Positions 10,709 through 22,350 of a stretch of 64,000 bases of DNA are shown piece after piece. The translations under genes and the position numbers were made by a program. The first letter of the stretch is position 1; the number at the start of each line of letters is the position of its first letter. Below the pieces are notes generated by a model, which was given only the letters and a program-made list of their open reading frames with translations, ran no database searches and was not told where the DNA came from. Source of the stretch: Micropterus salmoides (lineage: Eukaryota > Chordata > Actinopteri > Centrarchiformes > Centrarchidae); the NCBI RefSeq assembly GCF_014851395.1, contig NW_024041373.1, positions 2,167,429-2,231,428 on the forward strand. The letters are read 5' to 3'.

Positions 10709-13641
10709 GAACCAAATCCAGCAACAGGTGAACTGTATCACTATGCGATCATTTTTTCCCCCTCTCAGTTAATTACTCCGTGACATATGGCAGGTTAATA
10801 GTTAAATAATAAATAAAATATAATAATAAAATACAGTGCACGACTCAACAGCCTATACTGTGGTTATTTGGCTGTCTGATAATGTTTTGTGTATTTTCCT
10901 CTGATTTTGTTTCACTGTCTCTTTCTTTTGTTAATGTTGCTCTTCCTCCGCCGTTTACACGTCGGTCAGCTGCGCAATTTTCATACTGTTTAATTCACAA
11001 ACAGTCGGGCACACCGCTAGCACACACACGCAGGCGCATACAACATGAACACATAGACACACACATACAGGCGCATACAACACGCACACTGTACACACTA
11101 GCCTACACCACATCCCTTAGTTGAATGATGACCACACTTAAACTCACCTCTTGGAATGTACTCGGAGTTGGTTCAAGGGAAAAGAGATTACAATTTTTTT
11201 TTTAATTTAATAAATTAATTTTTAAAAAGCAGACATTGTCCTACTACAGGAGACTCATTTACCCAAGACAGCAGATAAACTAACCTCACCACAGTTTCCT
11301 CACTCGTACTCAGCCTGTTATAACTCAAAACAAAGGGGTGTCGCCATTATGATAAATAGAAAAACACACTTCAATCATAATACCACTAATATTGATCAGA
11401 GGGTCGATTCATTATTGTTAACATTTTGATTCAAAATACTCCTTTATGCATTATTAACATCTATGGCCCAAATGTTGACAACCCCTCCTTTTTTCATGCT
11501 TTCTTCAACTCACTCTCTGCTCACGCAGACACAGCTCTTATATTAGGAGGGGACTTCAACATGGTATGTAATCCAGCAGTTGACAGGCTCAGTACGGCAG
11601 GTGGTCACCGTATTTGGAAATCAACAGACATCCTTAAACAATACATGAGCGATTTTGGTCTTTGCAATGTTTGGCGTTCTCACCACCCCACTCTTAGAGA
11701 ATATACCTTCTTTTCACCAGTCCACCACTCATATTCTCGCCTTGACTATTTTTTGGTTAGCAGCTCAATTATGACAGACATTTCCAACACTTAGATTCAC
11801 CCTATCACTATCAGTGATCATGCACCAGTTTCTATCACTCTTACTAAAAAAAGGGTCACATGGCCAACTAGAAATTGGAGATTTAATGCATCATTGCTTA
11901 AAGACCTAGATTTTATAAGTTATTTCAAAAAGGAGTGGGCAATATATATGGAAACTAATGACCTGCCAGGAACCTCACCATGTCTTTGGGAGGCAGCAAA
12001 AGCAGTCATGAGAGGTAAAATAATCTCCTATTCATCATACAAAAAAAGAAAGAGAGATCTTGTGAATTAGAGCTAGAACAAAAAAATAAAAACTACCCTT
12101 GCTACCTCCCCACAGGAACACATGCTGAATGATCTGAGAAAATCAAAACTTGAATTAAATTAAATTATTAATAAAAGACCCAATTTCAGTTACAAAGACT
12201 ACGCTTGGAGAACTTTGGCAATAAATCCGGCAATTGTTAGCCAGCCAATTGAAATTGAATAAAGAAAAATAACTATTTCCTCCTTAAAGGACTCAGCTGG
12301 GAATCTGACTTATAACCCAGAAGAAATCAACAACGCATTCAGAGATTATTATAAAAACTTATATAAATCTCAAATTGATCCATCTAGCTCTAACATCGAT
12401 GCATTTCTGAACAATATAGATTTGCCAAGGTTAGATGATGAACAGATCAGGGCTCTGGATTCACCTGTTTCAATGGCTGAACTCCAGGAAGCTCTCTTAC
12501 ATATGCCGAATAATAAAGCCCCTGGGCCAGATGGTTTTCCCGCTGAACTCTATAAGGAATTCTGGGAAATACTTGTGCCCACATTCTATAGGATGGTTAT
12601 GCAAATTAGGAGTACTTGCATGTTGCCTCCAACAATGAACTCTGCTAATATCAGCCTGCTCCTTAAACCAGACAAAGACCCCACACTCCTGTCCAGTTAT
12701 CGCCCAATATCACTTATTAACGCAGATCTTAAAATCATCTTCAAAACCCTAGCAAGAAGGCTAGAGAAGGTCACTCCTGGTATAATACACTCTGACCAAA
12801 CAGGATTTATTAAGAGCAGGCACTCCACCAACAATACACGCAGGCTACTTAACGTAATAGTCTATGCCACTATTCATAACCTGGAAACTACAGTTGTTTC
12901 TTTAGATGCAGAGAAAGCATTTGACAGAGTAAATTGGAAATTTCTGTTCGCTACTTTATATAAATTTGGATTTGGAAACTCTTTCATAGATTGGATTAAA
13001 ATCTTATACAGTTCCCCAAGAGCTTCTGTCAAAACAAATGATCATACTTCTCCATGCTTTAGTCTCCAGAGGGGTACCAGGCAGGGTTGCCCACTCTCTC
13101 CCTCGCTATTTGCTATTTTTATAGAAACGCTAGCAGCTGCTATCAGACAAAATAATAATATTAAAGGAATTCAAACAGAAAATATACACCACAAGATAAG
13201 GCTTTATGCAGATGATGTATTACTTTTCCTCCTATATTCACAAACTTCTCTTTCTGAGGCAATCACACTTAAAGATAAATTCTCATCCATCTCAGACTAC
13301 TCCATTAACTGGAGTAAATCCTTTTACCTGTAAAGTGTGATTTCCAGAGTATTTCTACCACACCGCTAAAGTCTGGGAATATTAAATATCTGGGTGTCAA
13401 TATTTCCTCCAGGCTGTCAGAACTGACATGGCTAAACTACACGCCTTTACTTAAGTCAATAGAGGATGACCTTGTACGATGGACATCATTACCTATATCA
13501 CTCATGGGAAGAGTCTCCACCATAAAATGATGGTCCTACCTAAAATCAATTACCTGTTTTCAATGTTACCCACCAAACCCTCTGGTTTAAATCACTGGAC
13601 TCAAACATCTCAAAATTTTTGTGGAAAAATAAACCCCACGA

Positions 13642-16560
13642 TAGGGCTGGGCGATATATCGATATAAAAAATATATCGATATATTTTTTTATGTGATATG
13701 GAATTAGACCATACCACATATATCGATATAGTTCAAATTTGCGCTGTGATCCTTGCTCCAAGCAAGCAACTGACCTGGCGCTCTCTACACTGCTCCCCGC
13801 GCCCCCGCCCCTCCTCTTTCATGCACAGAGGGGGGAGGGGCAGGAACATACACTCTTTAACAAACATGAAACTGCGCGCTGCAGAAGCCCCAGCCGCAAG
13901 CCATCGACAACCCGAAAAAGCTCCAGCCCCGAAACAAAGCTCACTGCAAACTTCATTTTCCCGCAGTGTGCCTTATGAAAAGAAAAGTGACAAGTGGTGT
14001 ACTATAACTAAAGCGGTGTCCTATCACATTGCTAAAGACATGGCCCCTGTTGCAACTGTGGAACAAGTCGGATTCAAAAAGTTACTGAAAACGATGGACC
14101 CGAGATATGAGCTTCCCAGTCGCAACTACTTTGCACGAGAAGCACTGCCACAAATGTACACTGACGTCAGGCAGAGCCTTGCTGACCGGCTCGCTAACAT
14201 GACTCATTTTGCGTTGACCAGCGATATGTGGTCAAGCAGGACGTGTGAGCCTTACATGAGCGTGACAGTTCACTTCATTCAAGACTGGGAGATGAAAACA
14301 GCGTGTCTTCAAACAAGTTACTTCCCCCAGGATCACACCGGTGAGCATATAGCTGAGGCCCTGCAGGACGCAATTGCAAGCTGGAAACTCCAAGAAAAGC
14401 ATCTGGTTGCTATAACAACCGACAACGGGAGCAACATCGTCAAAGCGGTTGAGCTGAACGAATGGCTGAGGATGCAGTGCTTCGGTCACAGACTACACTT
14501 GGCTATTGGTGAGTGCAGTGTTGTATGGAGTAGTCAGATATTTTACTTTAAACAAAAATATATTAAAATGTTAGTTTTTCCTTATTTTAAAAGGTAAAGG
14601 TGAAGTAATTATGACTTGAAAATGCTGGTTAGCCTGGTGATATCATCAATGTAACATATTTAGCTATTTTTTTTTCTCTGGATTGAAAGAGCAGACTGCA
14701 ACTAGAAACTAATGTTGATACGTAGGCCTAAACATTGTGGAGTTTTTAGTGGAGTAGAAATAAGAAGTAGCATTAAAAAATAGCATAAATACTAAGAACA
14801 ACAACAACAAGAACGAAACATGAGTAAATGTACATACAGTATAGTCATCATTTATAAATTATACAAAAATAATACATACAAATCACTTACAGGATTAAAA
14901 TTCAGGAAATAAATGAATATAATATTTGATATTTATGATTAGGACAGGTGTTAATAAAAAAAATAAACTATGAAACGAGACAATAATATTAATGTAGAAT
15001 ATTTCTAAAGCTTAAAGTGAAATTTCAAATTTCTCGCATAAGCACATATGTTTAATATTTTTTTTATGATTTTGACAGGACATGGCATGAATGACAAGCG
15101 CATCACCCGGGCCATTTTCATACAGCTGGAAGAAAAGGAGACATCTTGCTGAAGTCCAGATTCAGCTGGGTCTGCCAAGTCACCAACTCATAACCGAGTC
15201 TGCCACACGCTGGGGATCGAGGCAGCAGATGATAGAGTCCTGGAGCAGGAAGGAGCACTGGCCAAAGTCCTGTCTAATGACAAAAAGACCAGGCACCTTG
15301 TCCCTACCTGGCAGGACTTAGAGGTCCTAGAAGCAGTCCAAAAGAACGAAAGTCTCCTGGCATGTGAAGAGGGTGATAGCGAGCTTTCTAAAGCGATCAA
15401 GACCAGCATTGTTGAATACCTCAACAGCAAGTATTCTGACCCTGCCACTACTGACCTATTGGAGATGGCTTCATTTGTGGATCCACGGTTCAGGGCCACC
15501 TACATCCCAAGTGAAAAAGTCGATGCATTGAAGCACAGAGCTGTCCTGGAGGTGGAGACGCTACTGGCTGATCAACCGCCTTACCTACGTGTGCCCACTG
15601 TGCCTGAGCCTGCAGATGGAGAAGCAGCAGTAGCACCAAAAGCTAAGACACTGGCAAGCTTCTTCAAGCAGCGCACAGCCACCACCACTGCACCAACCAA
15701 GAGGGGGGGCTATTGAAAATGAACTGTCAAGTTACTTGCAGTCAGCAAGTGTGGAGAGTGACACTGATCCCCTCAAGTGGTGGAAGGATCATGAAGTTGT
15801 CTTTCCAGCTCTGAGCCACCTAGCAAAAAAGTATCTCTTGGTACCAGCTACCAGTTCACCCTCTGAACGTGTTTTCAGCTGCAGTGGTAATATCGTGACC
15901 TGCCACAGAGCATCTCTGAAGCCGGATGCCATTGACAGGCTGGTGTTTCTCGCACAAAATCTTTAAAGGAGGAGGACACGCTTGTCTGTCTTCTAATGTC
16001 TACCTCAAGACAGCATTACTGTTTATCAAAGTAAAAAAAAGAGGGTGAAAATGTTTATTGAGTTGATAGTCTGTTTCTTGTGCAAATGGTTGAGACTGTT
16101 CAGATAAGAAATTGAGTTAATTAAAAGGAAAAGGAAAAAGAAAAGGAAAAATCTCAAGTTGATATTTAAAAGAAATGTTCTTAAACTGTCATATTTTTAT
16201 TCTTTTGTAATGTTCGTTATTCACATCTGTGGATTTGTTAGAAAGGAGACGAAAATCTGTAATTTGATTTTAATAAGCCATTTATAGTTGTCTAACTAAA
16301 AACATGTTGATATTGTACTTTTCTTATATAAATGTTTATTTCAGAAAAAAATGGCCTATTTCATTTTATAGGCTATTTTTATTTAAGATATTTTTTATTT
16401 AAATGTGCACCTTATGGAGCTTTGATTTCAAAAAGGTACTCCTGTTGTTATACAGTATTTATGTTTAAATTTTATTTTTATTTAAACAGCTGAGCTTTTA
16501 TTTATGAACCAGGTGAAGAAACCTGTTTATAATTTAATCATTTGATTTTGCAACTGTACT
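13642..16560 (+). mobile_element. hAT-superfamily element (ZBED-like), right end missing
   Basis: The left end is TAGGGCTGGGCGATATATCG followed by a palindromic ATATCGATAT region, a well-known fish hAT terminus. It interrupts LINE ORF2. Inside is a hAT transposase with the C-terminal dimerisation domain. I found no inverted copy of the terminus near 16560, where LINE coding sequence resumes, and the LINE has lost some residues across the junction. The right end of the element and some LINE sequence therefore seem to have been deleted together. Confidence 0.78.
13866..15966 (+). pseudogene. hAT transposase, intron plus frameshifts
   Basis: The ATG at 13866 starts MKLRAAEAPAAS. The first exon includes HFALTSDMWSSRT (first catalytic Asp), LVAITTDNGSNIVKAV (second Asp) and MQCFGHRLHLAI, ending at a donor CTATTG/GTGAGT at about 14507. 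The acceptor is TTTGACAG just before 15079, giving GHGMNDKRITRAI. The second exon then has a small deletion and frame changes near 15120, 15235 and 15712. It includes ITESATRWGSRQQMIE, FVDPRFRATYI and the hAT dimerisation block (LSHLAKKYLLVPATSSPSER and CHRASLKPD) up to the stop at 15966. The N-terminal BED zinc finger is not evident. The element cannot make active transposase as it stands. Confidence 0.82.
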
Positions 16561-17007
16561 TCCTTGGCAGCTTGGTGGGAACTTCTCAAAATATCTGGGT
16601 CTTCACCTATCCCATGCAGATTTACCCCAATCTGGAATAATCCTGACATCCTGCAAAATAAGAAAACACTAAATTCCCCATTGTGGTATGACAAAGGGAT
16701 AAGACATCTAGAGCATGTAATGCAAGGCAGTAACTTTATTCCATTCCAGGATCTAGTGGCACAATATGGAATTAGCCATAATAGATTTCTGGAATTTCAA
16801 CAGTTTAAATCCATAATTCAGGCTAGATTTAAGGATAAAAATAATGGACTTAGATTTACCTCCAATGATAACAGACTTTCTTAAACTCTCGCCTCCAAAA
16901 GTGTTATCAAAAGTAAACAGATAGTTCAATCTCTCTTCCATTCTTAAAGTGGGAGACAGATCTATCCATTAGTCCAGACCAAAACTTTTGGATGCAGATA
17001 TGTTTAA

Positions 17008-17283
17008 ATAATTCAATTTTATTTATATAGCGCCAAATCACAACAACAGTTATCTCACAGCGCTTTTCATGAAAGAGCAGGTCTAGACCGTACTCTATGA
17101 TGCTATTTACAGAAGCCCAACAGTTCCCACCAAGAGCAAGCACTAGGCGACAGAGGCAAGGAAAAACTTCCTTTTAAGAGGCAGAAACCTCGAGCAGAAC
17201 CATGGCTCAGGGTGGGCGGCCATCTGCCTCGACCGGTTGGGGTGAAGGAGAGAGAGGGAGAGAGGGAGAGGGCAGGAGATACC
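17008..17283. repeat. Short dispersed teleost repeat inserted in LINE ORF2
   Basis: It begins near TTCAATTTTATTTATATAGC and ends after a purine-rich GAGAGAGGGAGA tract. I recognise phrases (GCGCCAAATCACAACA, CAAGGAAAAACTTCC, GGGTGGGCGGCCATCTGCC) as belonging to a very common fish interspersed repeat. LINE coding sequence reads QICLN before it and FRMTTNPNLQLIQYKT after it, so it is an insertion. I do not assign a superfamily. Confidence 0.75.
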
Positions 17284-18412
17284 TTTAGAATGACTACAAA
17301 TCCCAATCTACAACTTATACAGTATAAAACTCTCCATAGAACACATTATACTGGACAAAGGATGTTCAGAATGGGTCTTATGCAGTCAAACATCTGCCGG
17401 AACTGCTCAGGTAACATATCTGATAGTTACATGCATGCTATGTGGCAATGTACACCTGTTCAAAAGTTCTGTCAGAAGATATGTGAAGACCTATCGATAT
17501 GGCTAAGTTACCCTGCCCCAGTTTCCCCATTACTCTGTGTGCTGGGGGACCTAAGTGACATTAGTATGAGGTTGACACATCATACATGCTTCTCACTGCC
17601 TTATGCATCGCCAAGAAAACTATCCTCATGAACTGGAAGGCCAAAAAGAATATAAGTATCACCCAATATCAGAATCACCTTATAGATTACATTAGCATGG
17701 AGAAAATGTCTGCTATAAAAAAACAATTTGACACAATTCCAATCTCTCTGGTTCTGCTTGTGGTGGGTTTCGGTCCAGTGGTGAACGTGCGGTGTGGGTC
17801 ACGGTGTAGCCGTGGGTGGGGTCTGTGGTCTCCCTGGCAGCGGGGGGGATGGGGGCGGTTTGCGCCGGCTGGCATCTCTCCTGTGCAGCGCATTACTTGG
17901 CTGTTGTGTGCCGCTAGTTAGATTGGTAGCGGGGTAGTGTTGGTTGGCTCACCTGTAGGTCATTATTGGCTTGCGTGCTTGTCGGGGGTTGGGGGCATCA
18001 GGTGCAGGCTTGGACTGGGCTGGTGAGGCTCTGTCCTGTGTGCATGCTGTGCATCCTGATAATTGCATTTCGGTTCTCTGAGGGGTCTGGCGACTGGTTG
18101 TTGGAGGGGTTGATGGGGTGGGTTGGGGGTGCGGGCTGGTCGGGGGGTATCTCCTCTGGAGTTTAGTGCCTGGACTGGATGCTTGGTGGTTGTGCGGGAT
18201 CCTGTGTGGGGAGGGATTGTGCTTTGGTGTGTGTCGATGGTTGCTTTGCGGTCGCGTCGCGGCCCTCTGGATTGTGGTCGTGTTGAGTCCTAAGGGCTGG
18301 GTGCATCTGCTGACTCCCTAGGGCTGAGGGGCTGTTGCTGCTGTCGCGGGGTGATTGCTGTCTCTTTTCTTTGGGGACGGTGGGGGTGTGTGTGTGGGGT
18401 GCTTCGCTGCTA

Positions 18413-18438
18413 GGGAGGGAAGGGCACGGGGGTGGGGG
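18413..18438 (+). other. Potential G-quadruplex motif
   Basis: Five G runs separated by loops of 1 to 3 bases (GGG, GGG, GGG, GGGGG, GGGGG). It meets the canonical quadruplex pattern on the plus, LINE-sense strand. Confidence 0.75.
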
Positions 18439-18556
18439 TCTTCTGGCCTGACCTGGCCTGAGTGACATTGCCTCCTGGGTGTGGGCGGACCTTCGGGTCT
18501 GGGCCGTTCTGTCCTTGGGCGTTGGGTCCTTGCTGCTCCGGACCTGCTCCCTTGTA

Positions 18557-18573
18557 GGGGGGGGGGGGGGGGG
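18557..18573. repeat. Poly-G tract
   Basis: A run of 17 G within the LINE 3' UTR. Length is uncertain in any sequencing technology. Confidence 0.85.
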
Positions 18574-18898
18574 TTGTGCCAGCTCCGATGGCCTGGTGGT
18601 GCTCTGAGTGCTCCTGATTGTGAGGGAACGGTGAGGTGGGGGGGTGGCAGAGGGGCTGCCGGAGGGGCCCCGGCGAGGACGGGGGATTGTTGGACTTTGG
18701 GTTGGGGCTGCACTGACCTGCCTCTGGGGTGTGTGGGGGTCTGGGGCTCGGGGCCTTGGAGCCTCTGCGCGCTGGGGGGGCTGGGCCCCCCTGGACCCGT
18801 CCTGGGGATCGGCGGGGTTGTCGCTGATTATGGGGTGCTGCCGGTGCTAGAGGGGCTCTTGCTATAAGCCCTGGGCTGGAGGGACCTGGCGGCCTTCT

Positions 18899-21800
18899 GC
18901 TTAGGGGGGTGGGGGACGGGACTGAATGAATGATGGGGCCAATCAGGAATCTGGTCCCACTGAGGCCTGCCTTTGACCTCCTTCACCTTTCCCCCTTTGG
19001 TCATGTCTCACAACATACACCCTTAGGACTCTGGGGGTTGGGCAGGCTGCAGGGCGTTTGGTGGGTGGGGCTGCTTTATTGCGGCCTCGCCCTTCTTCCT
19101 CCCCCACTGGCCACCCCTCAATTTTAATTACACATTAGACACAGAGGGCTTGGGGGTGAGAGGGGCACGATGGGAGGCTCCACTACCTGACAGTTGTGGG
19201 GTGCCTGTGTCACAACTACCCTCCAATTTTAACTGCACCTTAGTTACCACACACCTTATCTTTACTCCACCATACAACACTTCACAATCCATGACATGCA
19301 TCCAACACAAAACAATACATTTACAGAGGCAGGCAGAGGGGTTGATGGAGTGGGGAAAATTCTCATTGGCCTTGTGTCCTGCCCCTGGAGCCCCGGGCGT
19401 CGGGGTGCTGTGGGGTTGGTGACGGCCTTGCCTGATCTGGGGTGGGCTGGGGGGGGTCGGGGCTCCCCTGGCGTGGGGGCCCGCCCTTGACCTAGGGATC
19501 TGGGGACTCTTGCTCATTTCTGGGCGGGTGGTGTGTCCCTGTGGGGCTCCCGCTGCTTCCCCCTGCCAGCTCTCTCACAGCGGGGGCATTCAGGAGTCTC
19601 TGGGGCGCATGGCCGTGTTGTTGGGGTAGGTTTTGGTGCTCCTCCTTGGGGGTGCTTGACTGGGGGACTGGATCTGGATGAGATCGGCCTTGGGGGCTGC
19701 TGGCACTTCCTGCACTCTGGGGAGGGATGCCTCTGGCTGGTTCTCCCACGTTATCGCTCCCTGGTGGCAGGGAGCTTCCCGGCATGGCTTTCTGCTGTTC
19801 TTCCTTGGGGCGGGGTACAGCTTCCCCCGGGACATGCGGTCTGGGGTCCTTTGCGCTTTGGGGGGTCGCAGGGTGCCCTGGCTTCTGGGGGTGGGGGTCT
19901 CTGCACGGGTTGATCCGGTTGCGGTTTGGAGGGCTGCAGTGGGATTGTGGGGCAATTGTCGATGCATCTTGATGCATTGTGCTTTTTCCCTGGGCAGGGT
20001 CTCTGAATGGCTGCTGGGCGTTTAGTTTGTGCATTGGAGTCCGGGGAAGGCATTTCCTCGTTGGCTTGGAGGGACCAGTTTGCGTCCCTGTTTTGCTTCG
20101 TTGGCCTCGGATCCATGCTTCCCCATTTTTCTATCGGCCAGTTGTTGGACCCCTCTGGATACTGAGGTATATAGTTAGTTTTCTGGATGTGCAGTGTGGG
20201 TGCAGGGCAGGGCTGTGCTCCGGTTTGCTTGTTAATTTTGCCTCGTTGCTGGTTTGGCTGGTGTTTCACGGTGGCCGGGGGCGTGCTGGGCATTAGGGAT
20301 GTCGGCTGGCGGCCTTAGTTTTTTCCGGCAGTTGGGGGGACGGCGGACTTTTATTGGTGGGTACACGGTGACCTGTGCGGCACGTTTGCGGCCGGGCTGG
20401 GACTTGCTGCTGGTGTTTCTCTCCGCTGGCTTTCGCTGTCGTGTTGTTCCGCTTGCTCGCCGTGCTCGCGCAGTGTGCACGTTGGGCTCGTCACTTGTGC
20501 ATTGGTGTTGATGATTCTGTGGCATTTGGGCATTTTGGTTGTTCGCTGCGCGGCGGTGGGGTGCTGGGTGTGGGGGGGGGGCACTGGTCTATGTTGTGTG
20601 CACACTGCGGTCAGTCCGGGCGCTGCGCTTCCGCAGGTTACGCTTCTTGCGTTCTGTCGGCATTACGTTGTCAACTGGCATTTGGGTTGGGGTCTTCCGC
20701 GTTTGCATCACGGTGCATCTGGGAGTCTTTGTTTTTTTGATTGATTTTTTTTTTTTTTTTTTCCTTTCTCCCTCCCCTATTGGCTACTGGGGTTTTTGCC
20801 TGCCTGTTGCTGGGGTAAGTGTGGCACAGTTGTGGCGTCCCACTCTCACTAACAACTACATTCTCTAATAGGCGCACACACGTACACACCCACATGCATA
20901 CAGTCTCATACATAGACAAACAAATTTAGGTTGTCCCTGGTAGAATTATTCTTGATGCTTTTCTTTCAGTTACTTAATTAAATGAATTGTTATTATTCCA
21001 GCTCTCGTGGCTGTGCTGTGTTGCTTATTTAGTGTGCTGGACTGTTTTTCATTTTTCTCTTAGTTGTCTTACTATGTCAGCTGTTTATTGCTTTTTTATA
21101 AAATGGTATAGATATTTATAGTAGTGTTAATGATAATAATTGTAATGTTAATGATTATAACAACAATTATAATAAGACTAGTAACAATAGTCGTTGCAGC
21201 AGAGGGCGCCGAGCAGGAACACGGGGGCAGCAGGTGACCCGCAGCCACAGATCCAGAGCCAGAAAACCTGCAGGAAGTGATAGGAGGAGAGGCGAGAGGG
21301 ACGAGAAAGCACAAGACTACCGGAAAGGGGAGAAGTTGTGTTAGTAACATGCAATAATGGGATGAGGTTGCATACAGAGGGAGAGAGTCCGACAGAATTT
21401 CAGTTTGCAACCACGATGAGAATATAAGCAGATCATATTTCAAAGCACCTTGGCTCCTGTAAACATGCCGTTTAAAGCGACTTGAGTGTTCTGCAGGAAG
21501 CTTCAGGAGACGATCCACATGAGAGCCACAGAGGAGTTCTGCATGTCCTGCATCTTCCATTGTACTAAGCAGACCAACAAGTGCTTGTACACGGAGGCCA
21601 AAGTTATCAAGAGAAATCTGGGAAAGAAGGGCCCTCAAGCTTGTAAACATGGGTTCTGCCAGTAGGTGGTGCTGAGGATTTCTGTTCACGGTGGTCATGA
21701 AATGTTGACGGAGGCTGGGAGGAAAGGGAAACAAGAGGCTGACCAGGGTTTACAACCTGAGAATTCAAAGGCTATTTGAGCGTGACTCTCTGGTGGTGCT

Positions 21801-22350
21801 GCAGGAAAACTTGAAGGTAGCAGGTTTTGTGAAGGATAGGCCTAGGCAGACCAGCTGACGGAATTGCAGCATCACGGATTGACAAGTTAGGTAAATAGGG
21901 CATGGCAGAGGAAACAGCAACAGGATGATGGCTGACCTCTGGTGGACAAGAAGATGACTGACATGGTGGTTTAACCCTTGGAGAGGAAGAGCCTTGCTGG
22001 TTTGCTGGAGAAGTTACTAGTGCGTTATACACAGATTGTCTGCCACATGTAGATGACCCAGACCTGGATGAATGAGGAGTAGATGATCTATTCATGCAAC
22101 GTTGAATACCTCTCATTGTCACTAAAATCTCCTTCATGATTTCAACCTGATCAGTAGGCACAGACTCATCAAAATCAGTTAAAGCCTCAATGTCAGGCTC
22201 CTGTCTCCGTTGATCATCTTGGTCATCCTGCAACCCATGTGTCTGTTGTATGCAACATGTATTCTGTCTGACATGCAGCACCTTTCACTCTTGGATATTG
22301 CACTTCATAATCTTGTAGATGGGTAGGTGGTCGGCTTTCACAACCTGAAT
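18899..22350. repeat. Tandem duplication, copy A (3452 bp)
   Basis: This unit starts GCTTAGGGGGGTGGGGGACG and ends just before the same words restart at 22351. It comprises the last part of the LINE 3' UTR, the LINE end, and antisense gag sequence. The offset to copy B grows from 3452 to 3457 bases through five one-base length differences, near 19147, 19398, 19450, 19612 and 20278, all within G or C runs. I saw no substitutions, and translated stretches on both strands are identical between copies. Confidence 0.97.
21200..22350 (-). pseudogene. BEL/Pao-like Gag relic, copy A (5' end cut off)
   Basis: On the minus strand the frame with TDFDESVPTDQVEIMKEI (22281-21772) is followed, after a frame change, by LRVQALVGLLSTMEDAG and ELLCGSHVDRLLKLPAEH (21734 to about 21400). 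The pattern LRVxALVG ... CGSHVxRLL.KLP matches Gag proteins of fish BEL/Pao-type retroelements as I know them. Frameshifts and the missing N-terminus make it dead. The duplication junction at 22350/22351 replaces its start with LINE G-rich sequence. Superfamily assignment is moderate because no protease or reverse transcriptase follows. Confidence 0.6.

Larger units (their letters stand above)
11128..17740 (+). pseudogene. LINE ORF2 (endonuclease/reverse transcriptase), disrupted
   Basis: The apurinic-type endonuclease begins near 11128 (LKLTSWNVLG, then DIVLLQETHL) and contains GGDFNMV and SRLDYFLVS at 11426-11794 and ISDHAPVSI near 11812. Frame breaks occur in between. The reverse transcriptase runs from 12422 to 13333 with NKAPGPDGFPAELYK, SYRPISLIN, VSLDAEKAFDRV, RQGCPLSPSLF and the catalytic RLYADDVLLF. 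After 13333 there are further frameshifts. The frame is cut at 13641 by a hAT element, resumes at about 16564 (AWWELLKIS), is cut again by a repeat near 17008, and ends with a C-terminal domain with CRNC and a His/Cys pair (17400-17460). The order matches L1-clade ORF2. Confidence 0.85.
17750..20740 (+). other. G-rich 3' untranslated region of the LINE
   Basis: After ORF2 the plus strand turns strongly G- and GT-rich for about 3 kb with many runs of 4 to 17 G, then passes into a T18 tract at about 20745 and AT-rich sequence. It is continuous with the LINE and ends in the LINE tail, so I read it as 3' UTR rather than a satellite. Long open frames on both strands (100-180 codons) follow from few A/T-rich stop codons and show no protein-like motifs. 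Guanine-rich 3' UTR tracts are known in L1 elements of mammals; this one is far longer. Confidence 0.6.
9935..21180 (+). mobile_element. L1/Tx1-type LINE with long G-rich 3' UTR, interrupted
   Basis: In order it holds a 5' leader, ORF1 (coiled coil and RNA-binding), ORF2 (endonuclease, reverse transcriptase, C-terminal Cys-rich domain) and a 3' region of about 3.4 kb that is first extremely G-rich, then AT-rich. ORF2 is split by a hAT element and by a short dispersed repeat, and all ORFs carry frameshifts, so this copy is dead. The left boundary is approximate. The right boundary is set where the AT-rich end (GATAATAATTG-type repeats, 21120-21190) meets antisense gag sequence. The last 2.3 kb is part of the tandem duplication, so a second copy of the 3' end lies at 22351 to about 24640. 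Confidence 0.8.

Noticed and set aside
18163..20605. Long open frames on both strands (100-180 codons) in the G-rich region
   Set aside because: They are compositional: Pro/Arg/Gln/His on one strand and Gly/Trp/Leu/Cys on the other, without motifs, and they overlap each other in several frames. Copy B changes some frames through one-base length differences, with no sign of coding constraint.
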